A DNA stretch of 64,000 bases. Origin: Opisthorchis felineus (taxonomy: Eukaryota > Platyhelminthes > Trematoda > Opisthorchiida > Opisthorchiidae). The stretch's first letter is position 1. The number at the start of each line of letters is the position of its first letter. Under the pieces are notes generated by a model that saw only the letters and a program-made list of their open reading frames with translations, had not been told where the DNA came from and searched no databases. Shown piece after piece: positions 10,651-21,419 of the stretch. The translations under genes were made by a program, and so were the position numbers. The DNA is taken from contig SJOL01010054.1 in assembly GCA_004794785.1 (NCBI GenBank), positions 106,009 to 170,008 of the forward strand, given 5' to 3'.

Positions 10651-11535
10651 AAATGGATGTATCTGCCTATTGCCCAGCTTACTTTGTAACGCTCAAACGG
10701 AATAAACTTTCAGCCAAAACAATCGTTGAAAAACGACGATATGAAGTATTAAAATGTCGATTAAAAACGGCATTTTGTGAGTTGTCTAAGTCTAGATAGT
10801 TCTGAGTGCACGGCTATTTGAAAAGTTAACTACTGTAGACTATTTGTCCATGCGTTATATCACGGTCTATCGACTCAGAGGTAGCCACGCATGTCTGCGT
10901 CGTTATGCCTCAAAGCTTACAGAAATAATCGACCAGACTTGAGGCAAGGAGATCGATTGTGTGACCTTGAAACCCTGTCCCACAGTAGACGTACTCATTA
11001 TCTGCAAAATGGCGTTACGGTGACTTAAACTCGCGCAGGTAGGAAAAAAAGAAAGTTTATGTTAGCCGGAGGAACACAGAACACCAGAAAAAGCAGAGAA
11101 AATAGGAGGACGCGCTTTGGAGATACGCTTTCAAAAAACGCGTGTAAAAAGTTTCTTTCTAAATCCCATTGGTGCAGAATTGATGAATGCTTTCTGGACA
11201 CCAGCTGTTTTTCATAATTTCACCTGATAAAGTTGGAATGTTATTTTCATCAAATTCAGTCAGTTACCTAAGGATTTAATTTTGACAATGAGACATCGGA
11301 CTGTAGATTACTACTTTCCTTGACCAACGTAATCCATAGCGACTGGATGGACATTCTTCAGATAAAAGGTAGGGAAAATGAAAACCTGTCCATTTTCTGT
11401 TTGAATATTCACGAGTTGACTGCTTTTTTACAGTTTGTGAAAATATGTGGGGTAGTGGAAGTACACCGACAATTCCCATCAGATCACTTTGATTAGTTGG
11501 CGGTGGTGGTGTGGAGTGTGAGGAGATTCGACAAA
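10651..11535. other. Intronic sequence, nothing identified
   Basis: No recognised repeat or coding signal was found. An acceptor-like site (gcttttttacag, about 11430) is followed by a short open stretch, but no donor and frame combination fits the gene chain. Confidence 0.35.
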
Positions 11536-11536
11536 T

Positions 11537-11750
11537 TTCAACTGAGATTTTGTCCCGTTGGTGAGGCAAATCTGTCCTGAAGAGCCGAGAAAAACTGTAC
11601 AGCTATTTCATCGTTATCGAGACTTGTTAATTTTCAATTGCTGTTCAGCCGTTCGTTGCCGAATGGTTACGTTTTCAAGCAATGGCTGGAAGGTCGCGGG
11701 TTCGAAACTGTTTGAGTTTTGTCAGTTGTGCACTCCTGATGTTACCCAAC
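11537..11750. repeat. SINE-like repeat, family B, with tRNA-like segment
   Basis: GAGATTTTGTCCCG and CTGTACAGCTATTTCATCG match the family B body. The following part carries GCCGAATGGTTACG (A-box-like) and CGCGGGTTCGAAAC (B box), and then GTTTTGTCAGTTGTGCACTCC as at 39068-39200. Two partial copies in opposite orientation may be joined here. Confidence 0.55.
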
Positions 11751-11866
11751 AGGGCAAGATGGCTCAGTGGCGACTTGTTCCGTGGAAATTTGCATTTCCC
11801 GCCGAACACCGCTGCCTTGCGGTTAGGCTTTTGAGCCAAAGGCTCTGGTTGAGGGGCCTAATCGTG

Positions 11867-12047
11867 GCGAGATGGCTCAAGTGTTTAGAGTCCGAATGTA
11901 CTGACCAGAAGGTCCGTGGTTCGAACCCGACCTGTGCCTCTCGGCTTCCCCTGTCTAGGTTTGGGCAACCTGGCGGTATCCCAGCCCTCGTGCTTCCTTC
12001 TGGTGGCATGGCAGTTAAGCACCGAAAGGGTACTACAACTGAACCAT
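11867..12047 (+). repeat. tRNA-derived SINE, family A
   Basis: This is the best sense copy of family A. The A-box region is GATGGCTCAAGTGTTTAGAG and the B box GTGGTTCGAACCC. The body holds CCTGTCTAGGTTTGGGC, CCTGGCGGTATCCCAGCC and CGTGCTTCCTTCTGGTGGC. It ends directly in an (AT)n run, a common 3' tail or insertion-site feature of such elements. A second, shorter tRNA-like head (AAGATGGCTCAGTGG, 11757) lies just upstream. Confidence 0.8.
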
Positions 12048-12158
12048 ATATATATATATATANNNNNNNNNNNNNNNNNNNNNNNNNNNNNNNNNNNNNN
12101 NNNNNNNNNNNNNNNNNNNNNNNNNNNNNNNATATATATATATATATATATATATATA
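12047..12158. repeat. (AT)n microsatellite with a 69-N assembly gap
   Basis: TATATA repeats flank an unsequenced block at 12063-12131. The gap is almost certainly unresolved AT microsatellite, and its true length is unknown. Frames running across it are meaningless. Confidence 0.9.
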
Positions 12159-12164
12159 CGATAA

Positions 12165-12475
12165 TCCCCAACAAGGATGAACCAGCTGCACATTGCCGCT
12201 CGGCTTTTCAGCATGGATTGGCTTTACTGACACGATGACGTCCCTATTGAATATCGCCAAATATCCTTAGATTAACATGAACACAAAGGAGCACGAACAA
12301 TGCACCTTGGTCAACAACCTTTTTATTCGGTCACCAAGCAGGTTCGAAACTGCAGTTCCGTGAGGTGCGCACTGCTGATGATTCCCAATTAGGATGAAAC
12401 AGTTGTACAGTGCTTCTCGGCTTTTCCGCATAAACTGGCTTCACAGACAGAACAAAATCTCAGTTGATTATTTGA
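12165..12475 (-). repeat. SINE-like repeat, family B (two reverse pieces)
   Basis: Two pieces (about 12165-12250 and 12335-12475) share AATCCCCAACAAGGATGAA / ATTCCCAATTAGGATGAAAC, a CTCGGCTTTTC block and TGGCTT(T/C)A(C)TGACA. Both are family B in the opposite orientation to 8078. The second includes GGTTCGAAACTGC at its tRNA-like end. Confidence 0.55.
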
Positions 12476-12756
12476 TTAGACCGAGGACAGTTTCAGATCA
12501 CAGTAGGATATCCCGACAAACTAAACTGATTCTGAGGAGATCCAAACGGGAAATGTGTATATTTTTGTCGAATTCGCAAAACTCTGGAACCCGTACATAA
12601 AGTGCGGTTTTCTGAGCCTACTATCTAAAAGGTTGGTTTCTAATAGCAAAGTGTGAGGAATGAAATCACCCTTAACTTGACCGTGTGGACATTCCAAACG
12701 AACGATAGTCGACTAGTTTCAAAGCTAAAGACGTCAAAGTTGTGTTGGCGTAACAT

Positions 12757-12830
12757 ACTACCTAAAAGGTTGCTGAAAACTCTTCGTGAACGAGAGATTC
12801 AGTTGGGTCTCTAAACAAATTGTTCAAGCA
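12757..12830 (-). repeat. Hammerhead-repeat family, short rearranged fragment
   Basis: CTACCTAAAAGGTTGCTGAA, AACTCTTCG is the antisense end of the family. It is joined directly to the sense block GAACGAGAGATTCAGTTGGG. The ribozyme between them has been lost. Confidence 0.6.
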
Positions 12831-13154
12831 AACGCGAGGCACTGGGCTACATGACAGCTCCCCGAAGGAGTTCAGTCGGTTGTTCCAACTGATTAGCGAA
12901 CTAAACCTGTCTTTGTATCCTCGAGCCACAAATTTTACCTGGTCGGGGAAAACTGATTTCTTGGTATCACTCTGCGAGACATTTGGTAGCTGCAAAATGC
13001 CACTGCGTAAAATTTTGTCATCAAAGCGTCCAACAAAGAGTGCACTCCAATGACCTGTTATTTCAGTCTGGAAAGAACTGGAGAACCTTCTCTAGTATCC
13101 AGCTGATAGTTTGGCTGGAATTTCTGTCACTCAGGTTGCGCCCATCAAGATAAT

Positions 13155-13320
13155 TGTGCAGTCGTTATACACTACTCATAAGGTTGCTGAAAATTCTTCG
13201 ACAGTCCACGACCGGTTTCGCCCTTCTTACGGCTCAGCAGGTAGGCGCAGTCCCCGAGTTTCCGTCAACTGTATGTTCTACCTGAAACCAAATTGTACGG
13301 AATTATGATGTTTTAAGGCA
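13155..13320 (-). repeat. Hammerhead-repeat family, antisense copy
   Basis: The copy runs from CACTACTCATAAGGTTGCTG through the complement of the ribozyme to CCGTCAACTGTATGTTCTAC and CAAATTGTACGG. It faces a sense fragment at 13350-13510, so the pair forms an inverted arrangement. Confidence 0.8.
13204..13246 (-). ncRNA. Hammerhead ribozyme motif, variant core
   Basis: On the minus strand the order is GCCTAC (stem I), CTGCTGA, GCC...GGC (stem II), GAAA, CCGGTC and GTGGAC (stem I, other arm). The span is 43 nt like its relatives. The core reads CTGCTGA instead of CTGATGA, replacing a conserved A, so self-cleavage is unlikely. Confidence 0.6.
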
Positions 13321-13349
13321 ACTTAATGTGTAGTGTATTACGTCTATAC

Positions 13350-13512
13350 ATGTATCACGATATCTCGAATATCGTACCAACTGAAACATGAGGCGGCCTG
13401 CTGCACCACATTCAGTTGCTTAGGTACATCATAAACGAGAGATTCAGCTGGGTTCTAAGTGAGCCTCCCGTCAAAGCCAAGTTGGTATGCGAATGAGTGT
13501 ATTTCGATAGTT
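13350..13512 (+). repeat. Hammerhead-repeat family, sense non-ribozyme part
   Basis: This holds ATTACGTCTATACATGTATC, CGATATCTCGAATATCGTACC, ACATGAGGCGGCCTG, CGAGAGATTCAGCTGGG and GAATGAGTGTATTTCG. It is the portion downstream of the cleavage site in a monomer and stops before the ribozyme. Confidence 0.75.
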
Positions 13513-14006
13513 GTGCAGTGTTTGATGGTTCCGCACCTGCTTACGATGTACGATCACATGTCAGTCAATGTCCGGATGCCCACGCGTCCAGTCCAGGGGC
13601 TAGAAGTCACACACTGGACTGCGTGCACGTGCAAATGGTTTCGGATCAAGCATAGTCTTCGCACCCTGTCTCACATGCCCAGTACCGATGACTCACTGCA
13701 GTGGACTAGGTTGGCGGAAGAACGAACTGCCATACAGTCGGGACGGATGGACGGTATACAGGGGTCGGACTACGGCAAATCGGCTGCTACCAGGCCGTAG
13801 CTCTTCAGTCATTCATCCATTTGCTGGTTTGGCGGCCCTCGTCTAGCTGAGAATTGCAAAGATTCCTTACGTAACGCACAAGTCATGTGAGCTATTGAGT
13901 TAGAACTTGGAGTGCATGTGTAAAACGAAATTCTCTACCAAACCATGGAAGGCCAAACGTTGAACTGCGGACGGAAAAAGGTTACAAAGCTTCAAACATG
14001 CTCCTG

Positions 14007-14175
14007 AGATGGCTCAATGGTTAGAGCGCGAATTTACTGACCGGAAGAACAGTGGTTTGAACCCAAGCACTGCATCTCTACTGCTCCTGTCTAGGCTTGG
14101 GCAACCTGGCAGTATCTCACCCCTGGTGCTTCTTTCGGGTGGCATGGTAACTAAAGGGTGATAGAGTTGAATGAT
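14007..14175 (+). repeat. tRNA-derived SINE, family A
   Basis: The A box GATGGCTCAATGGTTAGAG and B box GTGGTTTGAACCC are followed by CCTGTCTAGGCTTGGGC, the CCTGGCAGTATC block and GTGCTTCTTTCGGGTGGC. It is nearly full length compared with 11867-12047. Confidence 0.8.
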
Positions 14176-14799
14176 TGTTTTCCGATGCTCCCGAGAACAA
14201 TTCAGGAATTCTGGTATTAATGAATATTAGTCGGTGTTGAAATACTGGAAACTCGGGTGCGTTTACCGAGGTTTGCTGAACAGATCAGTGGCTATCTGAT
14301 CAACCAGCATAATATCAGTCAGTAAACTGCATTCTGTTTTGCTTGTTTGGGATAACCCGAGAACGGTATCAATGAGACTGGAAACTGGATCGAAAAAGGA
14401 AAGAACCAGTCAACCGAAATAAAGTGGATTGCGCCTAAAATATTGACTTTTTTCATGTCTGATCCAAACTGCCCGAGCCAACACCAAACAGGGCGAGTTT
14501 CGTGTGGACCGGACACGTTCTTAACGGTAAACTAGTTGAAATTCATGACAACTGAGGTCTGCGCATGAACACAGCCTCAGTCCTGCAGCATGAGCCAATT
14601 TTATGATCAAGGTCACGTATTTGCTTATAGTCGGCACTCGGTGGTCTTACGGAAGTTCATTTACCAGTTGAAAACGTAAATACATAGAAACGGACTAAGT
14701 GTTACTGAATTTTAAGTACTTTTCTCAACCGGTTCCTGAAAAAAATGCTGTCATTTGCATCCTCTTTAGGTTATGATGAGGAGATTAAACAGAGTCAAG

Positions 14800-14885
14800 C
14801 TGGACCTCTCTATCCAGGTAGAGTGAAACTGGTCGTGGGATGTCAAAGAGTTTTCAGCAACCAACTGAGTAGTGTGCTACGTCTA
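14800..14885 (+). repeat. Hammerhead-repeat family, sense 3' fragment
   Basis: GGTAGAGTGAAACTGGTCGTGGGATG is followed by GAGTTTTCAGCAACC and GAGTAGTG. The first half of the ribozyme core is missing. Confidence 0.65.
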
Positions 14886-15338
14886 GTTCCTGACAATTTA
14901 AAGTCTTAGCATAATAACCGAGATTGCTTAAGTAGGCCTCACTAATGGGTGCCGGTATATGACACTACCATATGGAATATCAGGTTAATCGGAGAAATGT
15001 TCTACAGTCAGAACTGAGTGATATTTCTTGCAATCGCATGGTGAGCGAGACTTTGTTAAAGCCACAACTTTACTCTGATTATCCCTAAGCTTCGGCACAC
15101 ATCACTCAAGGCAGCCGTTAGGATCAGTTCTGGTCTACGTGTCAAACTCTTAGAATATTCTCCGTGGTAAAAAGGGTGCGCAAAGCTTTTAAGGCCAGTC
15201 CACGCACATCGTCCATGAGCATATCTAAGGTCTTCCGGTATCTCTCGCTCATTGTTGAGCCCCTTATTCATCTCTTATTCAATTACGCAAACCTTTTGCC
15301 CCAGAATTTCACCATATGTTAGGGATCTTTTTCCTCAG

Positions 15339-15446
15339 CTCATCAGCTGAATACGGGCATCGTGAATACGTCTCGTTTTTTGGGAATTTAATGTCCATGG
15401 TGTTATGCCCTTTTCCCTTAAATGCTCATTCCATAAAAACGTATCG
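15339..15446 (+). CDS. Exon of the spanning gene, 108 nt, phase 2-2
   Basis: A strong acceptor (gatctttttcctcag) and a consensus donor (TCG|gtaagtgg) bound 108 nt that are open in phase 2. The peptide starts SSAEYGHREYVSFFGN and ends NAHSIKTY. It has the look of a folded domain (aromatic and hydrophobic residues spread throughout), unlike the acidic downstream exons. It leaves CG, which joins G at 21091 to give Arg. I do not recognise the family. Confidence 0.62.
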
Positions 15447-18035
15447 GTAAGTGGTGTTGCGTAGAAATCGTCCGTCTGATGCAATGAAATAATGGTCACC
15501 CATCACAGAAAGCAAATCTTCTAATTAAATTCCTGTTCTACCCTCATTGTTTGCCAAAAGCAGGTCGAGCTACTTGGAGTCCAACATTGCAATATTTTTA
15601 ACTGGATGTCGCTTCCTCTCACTCACCATTTTATAACCTAGAAACTTGCGTGTAGTAAACTTTGGGTATCATGTGCAGCATGTACTACGATAACTCCTTG
15701 GATCTCCCCGGAGGGATTGACTGAAAACTGTTCAACAAAATATTGATCAAACAAATTTCGTCGTAGTGCGCTTGACGATTATACCGGAATCGTATCGGGC
15801 ACAAATGACTGTCAGTTTATCAGCATTAACGAGGTTCCACGTACAACCTTGTTGTGAACTCAAATAACCCATAGTCAGCACTGACGTGATCGATAACACT
15901 CAAGTAGGGACCTTGAACCATTACTGATTGTTCCCGTGCTGAGTGAAGTTTAGGGACATTTATCAATTGGATAAAGAGGTTTTCTTCATCATGCAATACA
16001 AGGGTTTAGGAGTTTCTGGCCAGGATTGAGCAGAAATTCTCTGATCGGCCGTCTTGAATATTTAGTATTGAGACCTTAGGCGTCCTAGTTTGCACAAACT
16101 GGAATATCTGAAGAACCTGACTTGATGCCCAGTCGAACTACATCGATGAAAATTGAATACACTGGCTTGTCTTGGATGGTAGGTCGCCAGGTAAACTCAC
16201 AAGTCAACTTGCCGGTCAATAAGCTTGGGAAGGCATTCTCCACGACGATAAATTTTTGAACCGTACACTACAGGCCCATTTACACAGTTAGGCAGTGGAG
16301 ATGGCCAAGGTAGCACTCACAAAATGCACTCACAACTCAAACCACTGTTCGGAAAATCAATGAATATAGCTTTCACACCTGACTGTTTAGAAGGCTAAAT
16401 ACATCCTACTCTACATCAGATCGGGTACAAATAACCTGGGTTGGTCAATAGCATAAGGTGCATGTGCTTTGGTGCGATCAAAAGAGAGCCGTACTTTGAA
16501 AGTACGTGTTGGGTTTGCAACATGCTATCAGTGAAGAGTTTAACTTAGGCACATGGCGAAATTCCTGCTGGAATAACCATACAGACCATGTGTATAAACC
16601 ATATATCACCAATGTGAATGTACGTGCAATTTACTGAACGAAGTCTGTGCATTTTTTACAAATAATGCGGGTTGAGGGGCTTCCTTGAAGCGTTCGGCAC
16701 ACCACTGTCGCTGTGTACCTTTAACAATCGATTAAGGAATTTAAATTCTCCGACGAGGCTGCGTCTGTTCCTGGCGGTGTTTTTGTCTGTCTTCATCTAT
16801 GTAACTTAGCAACCCTGTTATTGAATCCCACTCAGTTCGTGTGACAGTTCGTGATAGTTCGTCCTGTTGAACTGTTTCAAGCAGTCGCCAGATTGCAGCT
16901 GTCTAAATGCTAGAAAGTTGAACAGATTCTCATTGTACGGTACTCGAAAAAGCACACTCCCAGGCTGAGCAACGAACAAATGGAACACAGTTTTCCCAAT
17001 CGTTTTTTTGTCCATGAGTGAGTAAAATACGTTGTAACGCGGTTTCTCCGTGGCAAGATAATCGATAAAACAGGTCGATGACTAGTGCTGCGAACACGCG
17101 GTGCGTGCAACGCAACTAAAGTCACTCGCTGTCATTTTATGCATATTTCTACACCCCCCCTCTGAACCTAGGGTCTCTAAACTCTAAATGAGGTCACCCA
17201 AGTCCGGAAAATTGTTGAGCACACATGAACTATGTGGACTAAAAACACGAACCCGTAGAAAAACCATCCAACATGCAATGCGATTGAGCGACGTGTCTGT
17301 AGCCAAAAAAAGTTAGGGCGCTTTAGGGAACGCAACATATTCCATAGATGAGGCACAGAAACAGACTTGTTATAAACAATGAGCTGCACGTTCCAAGGTC
17401 ATTTATCTCCCGTTACATGTATTGTCAGTGAGGCACATTAGTGAGATACACCCTCGACATGAGTTGATCGACAGTTTATTTCAATCCGCTGAAGCATGGC
17501 GTCTGAATTTACAGTGTTAGAGATTGACGGACAGAGGCATGCTAATGAGCACTAGACGGACCGCAATCAAAATGATGCTTCGAAAATGGTAGTTATTGCG
17601 TTGCTTTCCAATTCGTCTGGACACTACCCGAAAAGGATGAACATGTCTGGGAAAGCAAAGAGAAGACGGCTGAAGGTCACATCTAATCAGCTAATCAGTG
17701 CCTCGGTATCGAGTGGTAGTCTGAATTCCATCACAAGCGTCAGGCAACTTCAATTCTCCCATTCAGTTAAATTACATGGGACAAAAGAGGACAGAGAATC
17801 ACTTCACTAGGGGACGCACGAACCAAAAAAGTGATATTCAGTGGGTGGATATGCGTGATTTTAGTACGCTGTCCGTAAGGTAGAAATAGGTTGAGTGGCT
17901 TCAAACACCAGGACGGCTAGTTGACTGTTTAGAGAACATTTTCCACCAAAAAAGGTCGCCGACCATCCGAATTTTTTATGAGAAAATGTAACAACCGTTT
18001 GACCTGGCCCCCTATGTATTGTATAGATGTTATAC
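15447..18035. other. Intron, nothing identified
   Basis: The stretch between the exon at 15.3 kb and the repeat at 18.0 kb holds only short frames and a C run at about 17153. It is one of the least repeat-dense parts of the window, and I found no splice-flanked exon in it. Confidence 0.4.
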
Positions 18036-18315
18036 AAAACCTAATCTATTACGTCTATAGAGCGTATTGCGAAATCTCGAATATCGTGCCAACCAAAACA
18101 TGAAGTGGCTTGGTGCAGCACACAAGTGAACGATTCAGCTGGGTCTCCCGTGAAAACTAAATTGGTAAGCAAACGAGTGTATTGGGTATAATTTGGGTTT
18201 AAGTAAAACACAAGTTTGATGAGATCTCTGGGACTTCTCCCATCTGACGAACCCCAAGAAGGGCGAAACCGAGCGTGGGTTACCGGTCAGTTTTCAGCAA
18301 CCTTACGAGTACTAC
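18035..18315 (+). repeat. Hammerhead-repeat family, near-complete sense copy
   Basis: The order is TATTACGTCTATAG, AATCTCGAATATCGTGCC, ACATGAAGTGGC, TTCAGCTGGGTCTCCCGTG, ATTTGGGTTTAAGTAAAACAC, then a ribozyme-like segment at about 18232-18275 (CTGACGAACCCCAAGAAGGG, CGAAACCGAGCGTGGG) and TTTTCAGCAACCTTACGAG. Stem II and stem I can still form, but the palindromic stem III (ACCGGT) is altered to ACCGAG. Confidence 0.8.
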
Positions 18316-20750
18316 CGTTATTGTTTCCATAATGACTTTCCACAGTCTGTTTACAAATCAGTCGCAATTGTTTCTCGTGTATTCGAATCCAGGAATTAAG
18401 GTTTTTAACCCCTTCATAACCTTCTTGTCAATTTGCACGATTGTATCCCTGGAAATAAAATGGCTATTCGAAATGGCAGCGGGGTCCTACACAAGCATCC
18501 ATGGAGACGGCATAGTTGTTCGCGTGCAGAGGTTTGTCTGCAGGCGAATTTCTCCCATTGACAGGCTTCCTGTCAATGGAAGTACACCGGAACTGTTTCT
18601 ATACTGAGGCGAATTTTTGGTGGCTTAGTTAGCATAGATGATCGTTGGATAGTCCGCTCAGCCAGGCGATTTAAGACACTTGCAGCTTCCATTTTCGGAT
18701 GGGTCACACTCAGAGGAGACAAATTTGTTTCTGCATTTGAGTCATGTTTCAGCCGTGAAACAGAGAGATAAAGATCGTTCGTTAAAATGGCCTAAGTTGA
18801 TTTGCACCTTGAGATGCTCTCTTTGAAGAAGTACATTCACAGTGTAGCCCTCTTTCGACTTGTGGGCGCAAGTTCGGAAAGAAGAGTGGCCTTCGGAAAT
18901 CGACCCCTTTTGCTTAGCTGTTGGCAAACTATGAAATTTTTTCAGGACACATCTAATTCTCACTATTTGTTCGAGTCAACTCCATCATGTGAGTTGGGCA
19001 GTGTTCAACCATGTTGCAAAAAACTAGCTAGGTAGGACGTTGATAATTACAGGTATACATGTTGCAAGCAGTTCTCCTCACCTGAAACAACCAACCAAAA
19101 GCTGTTTAGTTTCAAGACCTGGTTGCTTGTAAGGGTGGTCTATCCAGATTGGGACAACTTTGATCTAACCTTTTATTCTGCTGTACCTTGAAGGTCAGCG
19201 TAGATTTGTGAATTTGTGGAGAAATTTCGGTTGTTTTGTGAGGCGAGCATCCATCTGCAAATTTTGCATGCTGTTATTCGGAAGTGGTTACCTGCTAGTG
19301 GTCTGCCAAGTGAGGTGTGCACCGAACAGTTGTTTAGATCACGTAACCTGGTGCCAGATAAATGATAATGCCTATGATAATGATAATGGACGACGGCAAA
19401 ACCTCACTATGTTCAGTCTGTTGATATACTGATTCGAATTTTTTTTACGCGAATATTATACAAACTACCAGATGGCGAGCTTTGCTTTAATTCAGCCAGA
19501 GTTGTATCCATAAGTTTGTCCACTTACGTGACCCCTTAAGGATCTCATTGTCGGTGCATAGCGTGCTGTGTCGCCCACGTGTTGTTCAACCGGAACTCTT
19601 TGTAATGTGAAAAGATTCGGAAAGAGAAACCCTAAACGAGTCTTGCTCAGAACACGGCACGAGGTTTTGTGAAAGTTTCTATTCCGTTTCAATTCTAGGG
19701 GTAGAACGACTGACTGACGTGTACAGTCAAATGTGATCAATGCCCCGGCTAACCAGAGTTCCACCTCTGCTGTCGGCCACAACCGCTGTACCAACCAAAG
19801 CACAGCGTTTTCGAGACTGTGTGGCTGGTGGACGTGACACCCACGGCGTATCCCGAACTAGACACCCCATTATTTGTTGTCCGCAATCTATCGGACTGGG
19901 TTGTCCCATCGATAGACGGAAAGGTTGTTAAGGTAATAAAAGTACGAGAGAACTGTCAATAACTCAAAGACAGAACACACGCAGAATGTACAATCAACAA
20001 TAAAATCTATGGACAAATTTTATTTGTCCTGAGTTGACAAATCCGTGAATCTCGGTTTCAATGTGTGCACACCGGGAATGTGTGCAGCCAACCCAGCGTG
20101 TTCGAAAACCAACTCAAATATAGCCCTTTTGGTCAAAGTGATTGACGAAACTGTGTCCTCGCTGAGTGATATTTTGGTACACAAGTGATTACGGCATTGA
20201 TTTGAACATTCACAGTGACATACCTGACCGTATAGAGTACATTTTAAGTCCCAACCATAGAGTTGGTTTTCAACAGACAAAAAAAACCAGTCAATATATG
20301 TGCGCGCATTGTATTCAGTTTTTGTTCTCACCTGCGGTAGTGCATTCCTCTGTCTCTTTATATTGCGAGAGAAAGTTTTGGTTCCAAACAAATTTGTACT
20401 TAGTTGTGCAGGACTAACAGCGCTTTGTTCAGACTCCAGAAGGATATGAGCGATGATACGTGAGTCCTGTAACATAAGAATATAAGTTGGAAAAAAAAAT
20501 GATTACATCATTTGCTTGTAATGAGTTGAGTATTTGTGTATCAAACCCAATTGATTTACAAGCCTCAAAAGTGGTCTAAACCGTCCGCAATGTGCAATGT
20601 ACAGAACTTTAGGTCAGAGTTTGTTTTTCGTTAGTAGCCAGCAGTTGTAAAAGCGAGCAACCAGAATTTTGAATAATTTATACTGTATAAAAAGACAAGC
20701 ACGTCCTGGATATTCCATAAAGTATTAACACGAAATGCGGGGCAATTTTT
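18316..20750. other. Intron, no feature supported
   Basis: Several frames of 60-150 codons occur on both strands (for example the minus frame 20020-20475). They have no recognisable motifs and no matching splice sites. A short near-palindrome, TTGACAGGCTTCCTGTCAA, lies near 18560. No known repeat blocks were seen. Confidence 0.35.
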
Positions 20751-20751
20751 T

Positions 20752-20956
20752 ATGCTTGGGGCGAAAACCCATTTTGCTATGGTTTGGTGGGACTTTTCGT
20801 TCGAAGACGAAGCCAAATTGCCCTCTTCTCAGGGGACTTTGAAGCAAAATCTCGTTCCAGCAACGCTTGGGATGCAAAAAGCGGGTGCTGGACATTACCG
20901 TACTTCCAGGCACACTGGGCCTCCTGGAAAAGGTCCACTTGCCGGGATCGGTCCAG
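20752..20956 (+). CDS. Unassigned open segment with donor-like end
   Basis: The frame reads EDEAKLPSSQGTLKQN, then GAGHYRTSRHTGPPGKG and GIGP, ending at CCAG|gtagtt. Its Gly/Pro-rich, low-stop composition looks coding. However, the donor would leave phase 1, and none of its acceptors gives an exon that fits between 15446 and 21091. It may be a separate transcript, a cassette of another isoform, or chance. The opposite strand is open here too (20725-21060). Confidence 0.18.
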
Positions 20957-21090
20957 GTAGTTTTAGTTGCGAGTTTAGTTTTTTTTCTCTTTTTAGGGGG
21001 TAGGAAAGCTTTCTGTTGATTGTACGAGCAAAGGTTAACAAGTGGAAATGAAGCCACCACAGTAACAGTATTATGAAGTTCCTTTTTCAG

Positions 21091-21252
21091 GCACGTGATA
21101 TTACAAACTCACATGCCTTTTGAATACCATTTGTATTGTCCACGGAGATCGCCAGTTTGGGAGACGATAAGAGAACTCTATCCGAAGGCCGTAAGTCTGA
21201 AAGTACCGGTTGGAATGACACCAGAGTGCTGTGGCTGGGTCAAAGCGTGTGG
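21091..21252 (+). CDS. Exon of the spanning gene, 162 nt, phase 2-2
   Basis: The acceptor gttcctttttcag precedes 21091, and the phase 2 frame is open for 53 codons. It starts HVILQTHMPFEYHLYCPRRS and ends TPECCGWVKAC, leaving GG before gtgatg at 21253. The length of 162 nt and phase 2 exit match the next exon (32178). An internal, stronger donor at 21190/21191 (GCC|gtaagt) would leave phase 0. Joined to 32178 and then 38776, it reads into TGA, so it would yield a truncated isoform. The family is not recognised. The minus strand is also open here, which lowers confidence slightly. Confidence 0.58.
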
Positions 21253-21338
21253 GTGATGACCTTTCTATGAGTACTCCCACCAAACGAACGGTGTATTTTA
21301 CATCACGGAAGCGTCAGCGCCAACACTGATATTGCTGT

Positions 21339-21402
21339 CTCTGAAGATGATGGTGATGATGATGATGATGTCGATGATGATGATGATGATGATGATCGAG
21401 GA
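21339..21402. repeat. (GAT)n microsatellite
   Basis: Imperfect GAT/ATG triplets with single GTG and GTC interruptions. The sequence before it does not resemble the LINE 3' end, so I do not assign it to an element. Confidence 0.75.
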
Positions 21403-21419
21403 TGGTGATGATATATCGG

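Noticed and set aside
11558..12238. A 226-codon + frame (and several overlapping minus frames) across the N block
   Set aside because: The frame crosses unsequenced bases inside an (AT)n tract and overlaps SINE copies; its length is an artefact.
14007..14080. A functional tRNA gene at the A/B-box regions of family A repeats
   Set aside because: The anticodon and acceptor arms do not pair as a cloverleaf and the same sequence recurs with a long shared tail, so these are tRNA-derived SINEs.
20020..20475. 151-codon minus-strand frame
   Set aside because: No motif, no splice context, and composition typical of noncoding sequence; within the expected range for chance frames in 64 kb.
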